Shown here one piece after another: positions 1-5,140 of a stretch of DNA of 5,140 bases. Each line of letters starts with the position of its first letter. Positions within the stretch are counted from its first letter, which is position 1. Origin of the DNA: Candidatus Zhuqueibacterota bacterium (lineage in GTDB: Bacteria > SM23-31). Where the stretch lies: assembly GCA_022562855.1 (NCBI GenBank), contig JADFON010000178.1:1-5140 (forward strand), in the 5' to 3' direction. Below the pieces are notes generated by a model. That model saw nothing but the letters and a program-made list of their open reading frames with translations. It was not told the origin of the DNA and searched no databases. The position numbers and the translations under genes are program-made.

Positions 1-1477
1 CACGTTGTCGCGTACGACCTACCGGACCCAAAGCGCTTAGACTTCTTTTGGGCGTCAATTCCGCAAGTGGAGTCGTCTGGTCCATAAACTGTGACAACTG
101 GCTTGTGCCGAAAAATGTATTAATAAGAGAAGAAATCGTTCTGGCATTGACGAGGTCCTGCGGTGTAAGCGTCTCTTTATCCCTTAAGTTCATTCTTTCT
201 TTCACCGTTCGAGCCATGCGGGCAAGCCCGACACTGAATTGGGTGGCGAGTTGCTCACCAACAGTCCGAATTCTCCTATTACCCAAATGGTCGATGTCAT
301 CTGTCGATTTTTTGCCATTCCTCAAGTCAAGTATATACTGAATAATAGCAACAATATCGGTCTTTTCCAGAACGGTTGTATCCGCAGGGGTAGACAAGCC
401 AAGCTTTTTGTTCATCCTGTGCCTGCCGACTATACCAAGATCATATTTCTTCGGATTGAAAAAGAGTCTCTCTATAAGATTTCTCGCAGTCTCAAGATCC
501 GGAGGTTCTCCCGACCTCATTTGCTTGTAAATAATCACCAGAGCCTCGGCTTCGGAAGAAGAGGTGTCCTTTCGGATCGTATTTGCTATAACGTCTGAGT
601 ATATACCGCCTGAAGTTTTCAAAAACGAAAGTTTTGTTAATTTTGCTTTTTTCAACAGCGTTGCGAGTTCTTTGGTAAATTCAGCATATTTTTCAGTGAA
701 TATTTCCCCCGTTTTCTCATTAACCATATCCTCGAGAATTTTTCGACCGTAGAACTTATCCAGTTTTCCTTTGGCAATATCGATTTTCTCGGTTAGTCCA
801 AATAATTCGTACAGTTCTTTATCGCTTGAAAATCCTAATGCCCTTAACAAGGTCGTAACTGGAAATTTTTTCCTGCGGTCAATATAAACATACATTACAT
901 CGTTGATATCCGTAACAAATTCAACCCATGACCCCCTAAAAGGTATAATCCTGCCGGAAAATAGTTTTGTACCGTTAGGATGCTTTGTAGCATCAAAAAA
1001 CACACCGGGCGACCTGTGAAGCTGACTTACAATCACACGCTCAGCCCCATTTATCACAAATGTCCCTTTATCATTCATAAATGGTAAATTCCCCAGGTAT
1101 ACGTCCTGTTCAATCGCCTGGGAAAACGCACCGGACTCATCCTCGTCGCCTTTTGCCGTCAATCTGAGTTTGGCTTTTAGAGGAACAGAATAAGACACTC
1201 CCCGTTCTTGACATTCGATAACGTTATACTTTGGTTGATCAACATAATATTCTAAGAATTCAAGAAGATAGTTTTCTCTTGAATCTACGATAGGAAATAT
1301 ACTTTTAAATACTGCCTGCAGACCTTTTTCTTCACGCTTATCCGGCGCAACATCATGCTGCAAAAAGTCCCGAAAAGAGTCTATTTGGATATTTAAAAGG
1401 TCCGGCATTGGGATAATTTCAGGAATTCTCGCGAAACTAATCCGGTCGCCATTATGGCTTTGCTTTTCCAATGACAT
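1..1477 (-). CDS. rpoB: RNA polymerase beta subunit, N-terminal 492 residues (3' end cut by window edge)
   Basis: This is the N-terminal part of the beta subunit, which with beta' forms the catalytic core of bacterial RNA polymerase. Reading the minus strand from ATG at 1477 gives an uninterrupted frame of 492 codons to the window edge. Visible landmarks are the N-terminal MPDLLNIQIDSF block (residues 24-35), VINGAERVIVSQLHRSPGVF (141-160), GRIIPFRGSW (175-184), the YIDRRKK block (198-204), NRRIRTVGEQL (400-410), and the rifampicin region starting FFGTSQLSQFMDQ (455-467). Up to that region the protein is 50 residues shorter than E. coli beta (D466 aligns with D516). The shortfall lies between about residues 215 and 450, consistent with a smaller lineage-specific insert there. 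The ATG is preceded by an AAGGAA that abuts it, too close for an ideal Shine-Dalgarno; an upstream ATG at 1493-1491 is out of frame. Residues 476-491 carry unexpected substitutions (see findings). rpoC would be expected just outside the window. Confidence 0.97.
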   Translation of the reverse strand, partial: MSLEKQSHNGDRISFARIPEIIPMPDLLNIQIDSFRDFLQHDVAPDKREEKGLQAVFKSIFPIVDSRENYLLEFLEYYVDQPKYNVIECQERGVSYSVPLKAKLRLTAKGDEDESGAFSQAIEQDVYLGNLPFMNDKGTFVINGAERVIVSQLHRSPGVFFDATKHPNGTKLFSGRIIPFRGSWVEFVTDINDVMYVYIDRRKKFPVTTLLRALGFSSDKELYELFGLTEKIDIAKGKLDKFYGRKILEDMVNEKTGEIFTEKYAEFTKELATLLKKAKLTKLSFLKTSGGIYSDVIANTIRKDTSSSEAEALVIIYKQMRSGEPPDLETARNLIERLFFNPKKYDLGIVGRHRMNKKLGLSTPADTTVLEKTDIVAIIQYILDLRNGKKSTDDIDHLGNRRIRTVGEQLATQFSVGLARMARTVKERMNLRDKETLTPQDLVNARTISSLINTFFGTSQLSQFMDQTTPLAELTPKRSLSALGPVGRTRQR

Positions 1478-1577
1478 TTCCTTTTTTAGGATGCATTATA
1501 TACTTAACCAATTATTAACTTATTGTGCGTATTAAAAATCACGCATTGAACAGTCAATCTACAAAGTTAAATCATAA
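1478..1577 (-). promoter_or_regulatory. rplL–rpoB spacer with two abutting hairpins and promoter-like hexamers
   Basis: This 100-base AT-rich spacer separates rplL from rpoB. On the transcribed strand it holds two small inverted repeats that meet at base 1545: ATTGA-CTGT-TCAAT (1558-1545) and TGCGTG-ATTTTTAA-TACGCA (1545-1526, one G·U pair). Neither is followed by a U-run, so neither is a standard terminator. The same DNA also contains TTGACT (1557-1552), 17 bases upstream of TAATAC (1534-1529), and a perfect TATAAT at 1500-1495 with no good -35 partner. In E. coli the equivalent spacer contains a partial attenuator and an RNase III site that set ribosomal protein and polymerase subunit levels separately. 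A similar role here is inference. The promoter matches are weak, and chance matches are easy in AT-rich DNA. Confidence 0.35.
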
Positions 1578-1955
1578 TTATTTTATTTCCACTGTGCCGC
1601 CTGCTTCTTCCAATTCAGCTTTGATCTTTTCTGCTTCGTCTTTTGGAATACCTTCTTTAATCGTACTTGGCGCACTATCAACTAAATCCTTTGCCTCTTT
1701 CAAGCCCAGGGCAGTTTGAGAACGCACTACTTTTATGACCTGTATCTTTTTTTCACCAAAACTGGAAAGAACAACATCAAATTCTGTTTTTTCTTCCACA
1801 GCTTCAGCAGGCGCCGCACCCGGGGCAGCAACCGCCGCTACCATTGGCGCCGCCGCAGTTACATCAAACTCTTCTTCCAAGTCTTTAACTAATTCAGACA
1901 ACTCCATTACTGTCAACTTCTTAATGGACTCTTTAATATCAGCTATCGAGCTCAC
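1578..1955 (-). CDS. rplL: 50S ribosomal protein L7/L12
   Basis: L7/L12 is the multi-copy acidic stalk protein that recruits translation factors such as EF-Tu and EF-G and stimulates their GTPase activity. The 125-residue product has the usual three parts: an N-terminal dimerisation helix region (about 1-33, ending DLEEEF), an Ala/Pro-rich flexible hinge (about 33-57), and the C-terminal factor-binding domain (about 58-125) with the IQVIKVVR and [10 protein letters not shown] segments and the [10 protein letters not shown] end. The family usually has a KVVRE(I/L)TGLGLKEAK-type segment; here SQTA replaces the E-(I/L)-T-G part, a modest divergence. The start is GTG at 1955, supported by an AGGAGG Shine-Dalgarno six bases upstream. 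No better in-frame start lies between it and the conserved N-terminal helix. It sits between rplJ, whose product anchors L12 dimers on the ribosome, and rpoB. Confidence 0.97.
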   Translation of the reverse strand: MSSIADIKESIKKLTVMELSELVKDLEEEFDVTAAAPMVAAVAAPGAAPAEAVEEKTEFDVVLSSFGEKKIQVIKVVRSQTALGLKEAKDLVDSAPSTIKEGIPKDEAEKIKAELEEAGGTVEIK

Positions 1956-1961
1956 AACTTT

Positions 1962-1968
1962 CCTCCTC
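1962..1968 (-). promoter_or_regulatory. Strong Shine-Dalgarno for rplL
   Basis: GAGGAGG on the minus strand ends six bases before the GTG start of rplL. It is a near-perfect anti-16S match at ideal spacing, and it supports this GTG as the true start. No other gene start in the window has a match of this quality. L7/L12 is present in several copies per ribosome while its neighbours are single-copy, so a strong site here fits a need for extra translation of rplL. Confidence 0.85.
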
Positions 1969-2034
1969 GCTAAAACTGTGTTAATATTGATTTTGCTTTT
2001 ATAATTTTAAATAGCTTTGTAATAGTTAAAAAAA
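1969..2034 (-). other. AT-rich rplJ–rplL spacer
   Basis: The non-coding stretch between the rplJ stop and the rplL Shine-Dalgarno is very AT-rich. It begins with seven T right after the rplJ stop codon, but no GC-rich stem precedes that run, so it does not look like a terminator. I see no convincing promoter and no strong hairpin. It may simply keep the rplL ribosome-binding site unstructured, which is inference. Confidence 0.4.
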
Positions 2035-2769
2035 TTATTCTTCTTTGTTGTTTTCTTTCTCAGTATCGTTTTTTGCCTCTTCATGTGCTTCATCTACGGC
2101 GCCATTGGTCTTTTCTTCAACTGATGCATCGCCATCAGTCTCTTGTCCTGAGAGGGTTTTTGCCGTTACTTCCGGCGCTCCTGCCTCTTCCGAATTTTCC
2201 TGCTTATCACCGGAATCAGTTGGCGCTGTATCATGTTTGTCTCCGCCGCTTTCAGCTTCTTTTTTGCTTCTTACAGCATCAAGCACCCCAACCAAATTTC
2301 GCAATATGCCACTCATTACAATGACCAAACCCGTGATTGGCGAATTCAATGTTCTGAGCATTCTAGCGATCAATTCATCACGTGTAGGAAGATTGACAAT
2401 CTTCAATGTCATCGATTGATCATAGATCGTTCCATCAATCAAAGCCGCCTTTATCGGCATTAATTCCGTTTTCTTATGGAATTTATCAATGAGTTTGCCG
2501 GGAATTAGAGCATCATCATAGCTATACGCAAGTGCAGTAGGACCATCAAGATATGGACGCAGATCATCAAGAGAAAGATCTTTAATGGAGAGACGGGTAA
2601 GAGTGTTTTTGACAATTTTATAATTAATATTATTTTCCCGGAATTCACTGCGCAGATCATTTATGGTATCTACGTTTATTCCCGAAAAATCGGTCAGATA
2701 TACACCCTTTGCCTCAGTAAAAATCTTGCTGATATCAGCAACTGCTTGTTCTTTTTCTTCGCGTGTCAT
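2035..2769 (-). CDS. rplJ: 50S ribosomal protein L10 with long acidic C-terminal tail
   Basis: L10 binds 23S rRNA next to L11 and carries L7/L12 dimers on its C-terminal helix, forming the base of the ribosomal stalk. The 244-residue product has a normal L10 body over about residues 1-170: the N-terminal rRNA-binding part with YKIVKNTLTRL (50-60), the GPTALAYSYDDALIPGKL segment (76-93), LPTRDELIARML (127-138), and the hydrophobic L12-binding helix ending near VLDAVRSKK (162-170). Bacterial L10 usually stops at about 165-180 residues. Here about 74 more residues follow in the same frame, rich in E, D, G, S, T, N and A: 24 acidic residues against 7 lysines, no arginine and no aromatic residue. 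This is a probably disordered, strongly negative tail. The ATG at 2769 follows the rplA stop by 12 bases and has no clear Shine-Dalgarno. That gap is too small for the long folded L10-binding leader known upstream of rplJ in E. coli or Bacillus. Confidence 0.95.
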   Translation of the reverse strand: MTREEKEQAVADISKIFTEAKGVYLTDFSGINVDTINDLRSEFRENNINYKIVKNTLTRLSIKDLSLDDLRPYLDGPTALAYSYDDALIPGKLIDKFHKKTELMPIKAALIDGTIYDQSMTLKIVNLPTRDELIARMLRTLNSPITGLVIVMSGILRNLVGVLDAVRSKKEAESGGDKHDTAPTDSGDKQENSEEAGAPEVTAKTLSGQETDGDASVEEKTNGAVDEAHEEAKNDTEKENNKEE

Positions 2770-2781
2770 TATTTTAAAATT

Positions 2782-3486
2782 TTAAAGGTTCTTGATAATC
2801 TCCTGATGATCAAGCTTGATTCCGGGACCCATAGTGGAGGAAATAATAATATTCTTTATGTATTGACCTTTTGCCGAAGATGGCTTCAATTTCAGAACTA
2901 CCCCCAAAAGCGACTCTAAGTTTTCCGTTATTTTTTCCTTTGAAAAAGAAACTTTACCCACACCTGCATGCAGAATACCTGCCTTTTCGACTCTAAATTC
3001 AATCTTACCGGCTTTAATATCCTGCACAGCTTGAGCAACATCCATCGTAACAGTACCACCCTTGGGACTCGGCATCAGACCCCGCGGACCAAGAATTTTA
3101 CCCAGCTTACCCACTTCACTCATTACATCAGGAGTCGCTACTATTGTGTCAAATCCTGTCCAGCCTTCATTTATTTTTTTTACGTATTCTTCCAGCCCCA
3201 CATAATCGGCGCCCGAATCTTTCGCTTCCTGTTCTTTGGAACCCTTTGTAAGAACTAGGACTTTCTTTTCTTTTCCCGTACCATGGGGAAGCTTTACAAC
3301 TCCTCGTATGTTCTGATCCGAATGCCTTGGATCAACACCCAATCTCATACTTATTTCAATCGATTCATCAAATTTTGCCGACGCGGTCTTCAACAACAGG
3401 TCAACTCCTTCTTCAATCGAATAAGATTTCTCCCTGTCAACCTTTTTCCGTATTTCTTTATACCGTTTTGATTGCTTAGCAGCCAT
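2782..3486 (-). CDS. rplA: 50S ribosomal protein L1
   Basis: L1 binds 23S rRNA to form the mobile L1 stalk that helps release deacylated tRNA from the E site. In many bacteria it also represses its own operon mRNA. The 234-residue product is of normal length. It shows the basic N-terminus [13 protein letters not shown] (4-16), the L1 signature region [20 protein letters not shown] (126-145), and the C-terminal [10 protein letters not shown] (217-226). The ATG at 3486 lies 8 bases after the rplK stop. A second, out-of-frame ATG four bases upstream (3490) opens only a four-codon frame and is not a credible start. Ribosome-binding signal is weak: only an AGG that overlaps the rplK stop codon. 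The short gap suggests translational coupling with rplK. Confidence 0.97.
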   Translation of the reverse strand: MAAKQSKRYKEIRKKVDREKSYSIEEGVDLLLKTASAKFDESIEISMRLGVDPRHSDQNIRGVVKLPHGTGKEKKVLVLTKGSKEQEAKDSGADYVGLEEYVKKINEGWTGFDTIVATPDVMSEVGKLGKILGPRGLMPSPKGGTVTMDVAQAVQDIKAGKIEFRVEKAGILHAGVGKVSFSKEKITENLESLLGVVLKLKPSSAKGQYIKNIIISSTMGPGIKLDHQEIIKNL

Positions 3487-3494
3487 TCATAAAC

Positions 3495-3920
3495 CTATTC
3501 TTTAACTGTAACTCCCATACTCCTTGCTGTACCTTCTATAATGAGCATCGCTGATTCAATTTTATTGGTATTCAAATCTACCATTTTGGTTTTTGCAATA
3601 TCCTCGACTTGAGCCCGGGTTATTGAACCGACTTTGTCTCTGTTCGGCACCTGTGATCCTTTTTCGACACCAGCCGCTTTTTTGATCAATTCCGCTGCGG
3701 GCGGTGTTTTAGTTATAAATGTAAAACTTCGGTCAACGTATACGGTAATAACAACCGGAATAATATATCCTGTTTTATCTTGCGTTTGCGAGTTGAACGC
3801 CTTGCAAAACTCCATTATGTTTACGCCCCTCTGCCCCAAGGCTGGTCCAACAGGAGGTGAGGGATTTGCCTGACCCGCAGGAATCTGTAATTTTATAATG
3901 CCTTTTACTTTTTTTGCCAT
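3495..3920 (-). CDS. rplK: 50S ribosomal protein L11
   Basis: L11 binds the GTPase-associated centre of 23S rRNA together with L10. It is the site of thiostrepton action and is needed for RelA activation during the stringent response. The 141-residue length is exactly typical. The N-terminal domain shows the proline-rich [20 protein letters not shown] (22-41), whose prolines belong to the thiopeptide-binding face. The C-terminal rRNA-binding domain runs from about residue 72 and includes [13 protein letters not shown] (72-84), [13 protein letters not shown] (100-112) and the end [10 protein letters not shown] (130-139). No thiopeptide-resistance change is obvious in the proline motif. The ATG at 3920 is two bases after the nusG stop. 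An AGGA about nine bases upstream, inside the end of nusG, is a plausible ribosome-binding site. Confidence 0.98.
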   Translation of the reverse strand: MAKKVKGIIKLQIPAGQANPSPPVGPALGQRGVNIMEFCKAFNSQTQDKTGYIIPVVITVYVDRSFTFITKTPPAAELIKKAAGVEKGSQVPNRDKVGSITRAQVEDIAKTKMVDLNTNKIESAMLIIEGTARSMGVTVKE

Positions 3921-3922
3921 CG

Positions 3923-4465
3923 CTATTTTTCCTGTTCAACTTGCAAATAGTCAAGTTCTACAGGCGTTGGACGCCCAAAAATGGAAACCATAACTTTTAC
4001 TTTGTTTTTTTCCGGATTTATTTCCTCAATAAAACCGGAGAATTCATTAAATGGTCCGTCAATTACTTTCACAGAATCGCCTACGCTGAACGGCATATCG
4101 ACGGTCTCCATTTCTTCTTTTTCTTGTGTCCGCCCAAGTATGCGTTCAATCTCAGAAGCATGAATAACTTGAGGGGAATTTTGAGAACCTAAAAAATTTA
4201 TCACACCTGGAGTATTGAGCACGAGGTGTCGAGTTTCTTTATCAAGAACCATTTCTGCCAATACATACCCGGGAAAGAAATTTTTTGTTTTCACAACCTT
4301 ATGCCCGTCTTTCATTTCCACAACATTTTCCTGAGGAACGAGAATTTGCTTAATCCTCTTTTCCAATTGCTGCCGCTTTACTTCGTTTTCGACGTACGTC
4401 AAAACTTTAGTTTCATGCCCGGAGTAAACGTGTAAAGCATACCACTTTAATTCTTCATCGCCCAT
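3923..4465 (-). CDS. nusG: Transcription termination/antitermination factor NusG
   Basis: NusG binds the clamp of RNA polymerase, suppresses or tunes pausing, and through its KOW domain contacts Rho or ribosomal protein S10. The 180-residue product has the standard two-domain layout. The NGN domain (about 7-113) has [12 protein letters not shown] (7-18), the polymerase-binding [10 protein letters not shown] (63-72) and TPGVINFLG (85-93). An acidic linker (about 114-125) leads to the KOW domain (about 127-177) with [20 protein letters not shown] (129-148) and the ending [12 protein letters not shown]. The ATG at 4465 lies inside the last codons of secE, giving an 11-base overlap. No Shine-Dalgarno is visible, and the upstream bases are A/T-rich, so translation probably depends on coupling to secE. 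Its cognate polymerase subunit gene, rpoB, is in the same cluster. Confidence 0.98.
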   Translation of the reverse strand: MGDEELKWYALHVYSGHETKVLTYVENEVKRQQLEKRIKQILVPQENVVEMKDGHKVVKTKNFFPGYVLAEMVLDKETRHLVLNTPGVINFLGSQNSPQVIHASEIERILGRTQEKEEMETVDMPFSVGDSVKVIDGPFNEFSGFIEEINPEKNKVKVMVSIFGRPTPVELDYLQVEQEK

Positions 4466-4652
4466 TGTTTTTAAAAAACGATTGCACTATATATGTTAAT
4501 CCTGTGTCAACAAAAAATATATACATAGCTATAATAATTGAAACAACTATGACCACATAAGTAGAGCTTTTGAGTTCCGGAAACGTTGGCCAGCTGACCT
4601 TTGACATCTCCTGCCGGACACTTATAACGAAAGATTTGATCTTGTTTATCAT
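4455..4652 (-). CDS. secE: Preprotein translocase subunit SecE
   Basis: SecE is the small essential subunit that clamps SecY in the SecYEG channel of the inner membrane. The product is 65 residues, normal for the single-spanning form. It has an amphipathic N-terminal stretch (about 1-28) with the family-typical VRQEMSKVSWPTFPEL (12-27), one transmembrane segment (about 31-55, VVIVVSIIIAMYIFF core), and a short polar tail. I chose the ATG at 4652. The open frame extends upstream to an ATG at 4739, but that stretch lies inside the tRNA-Trp gene and reads as the typical artefact of translating a tRNA. Only a poor ribosome-binding site is visible. The 3' end overlaps nusG by 11 bases. Confidence 0.95.
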   Translation of the reverse strand: MINKIKSFVISVRQEMSKVSWPTFPELKSSTYVVIVVSIIIAMYIFFVDTGLTYIVQSFFKNNGR

Positions 4653-4681
4653 TAACGTCGACTCTAGCCCGTCGAATATTG

Positions 4682-4755
4682 CAGGTCTGGAGGGATTCGA
4701 ACCCCCAACACCCGGATTTGGAGTCCGGTGCTCTACCAATTGGAGCTACAGACCT
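4682..4755 (-). tRNA. trnW: tRNA-Trp, anticodon CCA
   Basis: A complete 74-base cloverleaf can be folded. The acceptor stem AGGTCTG/CAGACCT (seven pairs) is followed by discriminator G at 4682. The D stem is GCTC/GAGC, and the anticodon stem CCGGA/TCCGG frames the loop CTCCAAA with anticodon CCA at 4721-4719. The variable loop is GTGTT, and the T stem GGGGG/CCCTC (one G·U pair) encloses TTCGAAT. The discriminator G is expected for bacterial tRNA-Trp. The 3' CCA is not encoded (the next bases are CAA), so it must be added by nucleotidyltransferase. It sits 9 bases after rpmG and 29 bases before secE, so it is most likely cut from the polycistronic transcript by RNase P and 3' processing enzymes. 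Confidence 0.97.
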
Positions 4756-4764
4756 GACCGGTAA

Positions 4765-4929
4765 TTATCGGGTCTCCTTGTGCGTAGTATGACTCTGACA
4801 AAATTTACAATACTTTTTGTATTCTACCCGGTCAGGATGAAGCCTTTTATTCTTTGTAGTGGAGTAATTTCGCTGATTACAGATTATGCATTCTAACGTA
4901 ATTATGTCTCTCTTTTTTTTGTCGGCCAC
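4765..4929 (-). CDS. rpmG: 50S ribosomal protein L33, zinc-binding form
   Basis: L33 is a small 50S protein near the E site. The 54-residue product starts [14 protein letters not shown]. It carries two CxxC pairs (CIIC at 14-17 and CKFC at 42-45) that would bind zinc, plus YSTTKNKR (22-29) and HTTHKETR (47-54), all typical of the family. The four cysteines mark it as the zinc-containing (C+) form. The start is GTG at 4929. The in-frame stop TAA lies only four codons upstream with no ATG or TTG between, so GTG is the only standard start that gives the full N-terminus. No good Shine-Dalgarno is seen. The position between tuf and tRNA-Trp/secE is a common arrangement in several phyla. Confidence 0.95.
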   Translation of the reverse strand: MADKKKRDIITLECIICNQRNYSTTKNKRLHPDRVEYKKYCKFCQSHTTHKETR

Positions 4930-5020
4930 AGTTTTTGTCTCTTATATCTTCCTGCACGCGTACCCGGATTATCTGGTTTCCTATCTTATCAATTTCTTGT
5001 ATTACACTGCACCTATCAAC
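4930..5020 (-). other. tuf–rpmG spacer
   Basis: This 91-base non-coding spacer shows no convincing hairpin followed by a T-run, so tuf is not obviously terminated here. I see no promoter close to consensus. Readthrough from tuf into rpmG is therefore the simplest reading. One frame continuous with tuf stays open after the tuf stop for about 34 codons but lacks a good start codon and resembles nothing I recognise. Confidence 0.4.
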
Positions 5021-5140
5021 TTATTCTATGACTTCGGTTACGACACCGGCGCCGACTGTTCTGCCGCCTTCCCTGATCGCAAAACGGAGCTCTTTCTCCA
5101 TCGCTATCGGCGTTATCAATTCAACCGTTATCTCTACGTC
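5021..5140 (-). CDS. tuf: Elongation factor Tu, C-terminal 39 residues (5' end cut by window edge)
   Basis: EF-Tu is the GTPase that delivers aminoacyl-tRNA to the ribosomal A site. Only the end of beta-barrel domain 3 is present. The frame reads from the window edge to a TAA at 5023-5021 and includes [20 protein letters not shown] followed by [16 protein letters not shown], the near-universal C-terminus of bacterial EF-Tu. No substitution at conserved positions is apparent in this fragment. Its place upstream of rpmG, tRNA-Trp and secE matches the tuf copy that heads this cluster in many bacteria. Whether a second tuf exists elsewhere cannot be told from here. Confidence 0.97.
   Translation of the reverse strand, partial: DVEITVELITPIAMEKELRFAIREGGRTVGAGVVTEVIE

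Noticed and set aside
48-752. Three overlapping plus-strand open frames of 62-119 codons opposite rpoB
   Set aside because: They lie entirely antisense to a continuous, highly conserved rpoB frame, resemble no family, and have no ribosome-binding site or neighbouring partner. They are shadows of the real gene.
2028-2034. T7 run immediately after the rplJ stop, considered as a terminator
   Set aside because: No GC-rich stem precedes it; the upstream sequence is A-rich coding DNA with no inverted repeat. A terminator here would also cut off rplL and rpoB.
1735-2463. Plus-strand open frames opposite rplL and rplJ, including a Ser/Ala-rich 124-codon frame
   Set aside because: The composition is the complement of the Ala/Glu-rich hinge of L7/L12 and the acidic tail of L10. 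Low-complexity coding DNA commonly opens the opposite strand.
3476-3490. Four-codon frame ATG-AAT-GGC-TGC-TAA overlapping the rplA start
   Set aside because: It is too short to call, has no better ribosome-binding site than rplA itself, and such overlaps arise by chance. It would only be of interest if conserved in relatives.
2968-4435. Plus-strand open frames of 60-96 codons opposite rplA, rplK and nusG
   Set aside because: All are antisense to strongly conserved genes, with no recognisable domain or start signal.
4570-4764. 64-codon plus-strand frame across secE and tRNA-Trp (contains AGLEGFEPPTPGFGV)
   Set aside because: This string is the familiar false translation of a tRNA gene read from the opposite strand.
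4919-5020. 34-codon minus-strand frame directly continuing after the tuf stop codon
   Set aside because: It has no suitable start codon near its beginning, no recognisable family and no ribosome-binding site. It overlaps the start of rpmG in another frame. Readthrough of the tuf stop cannot be supported.
1-5140. Search for mobile elements, CRISPR repeats, defence genes or other accessory systems
   Set aside because: The window is almost completely filled by core genes in a standard order. No direct repeats, insertion ends, integrase or transposase fragments were seen.

Overview
This window is the conserved bacterial transcription/translation gene cluster tuf – rpmG – tRNA-Trp – secE – nusG – rplK – rplA – rplJ – rplL – rpoB. 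Every gene lies on the minus strand, so transcription runs from the high-coordinate end (3' end of tuf, 5140) towards position 1 (first 492 codons of rpoB). Both ends cut through genes. The gene order and protein sequences are plainly bacterial. The N-terminal half of RpoB (for example the GSWVEF, TDINDVMY and YIDRRKK blocks near residues 182-204), the end of EF-Tu and the tuf/tRNA-Trp/secE/nusG order look most like the Bacteroidota–Chlorobiota/Ignavibacteria–Marinimicrobia side of the FCB group. That placement is from memory of family sequences and is not a measured phylogeny. The DNA is AT-rich by eye, especially the spacers.

Layout from the 5' side of the operon: the last 39 codons of tuf (5140-5021); a 91-base spacer with no convincing gene; rpmG with a GTG start (4929-4765); tRNA-Trp(CCA) (4755-4682) 9 bases later; secE (4652-4455), whose end overlaps the start of nusG by 11 bases; nusG (4465-3923); rplK (3920-3495); rplA (3486-2782); rplJ (2769-2035), with an unusually long acidic C-terminal tail; a 79-base AT-rich spacer ending in the only strong Shine-Dalgarno of the window; rplL with a GTG start (1955-1578); a 100-base spacer with two small abutting hairpins and promoter-like hexamers; then rpoB from 1477 to the window edge.

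The genes work together in gene expression. L11, L1, L10 and L7/L12 build the two mobile stalks of the large ribosomal subunit, where EF-Tu and other factors act. L33 is a small 50S protein. tRNA-Trp feeds decoding. SecE is part of the SecYEG channel. NusG couples RNA polymerase to elongation control and to the ribosome. RpoB is the polymerase beta subunit. No rho-independent terminator was seen inside the window, and most gaps are 2-29 bases, so one long transcript is likely.

I found no mobile element, CRISPR array, defence gene or previously undescribed system. The points worth a second look are: a cluster of substitutions at normally near-invariant residues in the rifampicin region of RpoB, right at the window edge (sequence error or real resistance-type variation); the roughly 74-residue acidic tail on L10; the strong ribosome-binding site unique to rplL; and the structured rplL–rpoB spacer.
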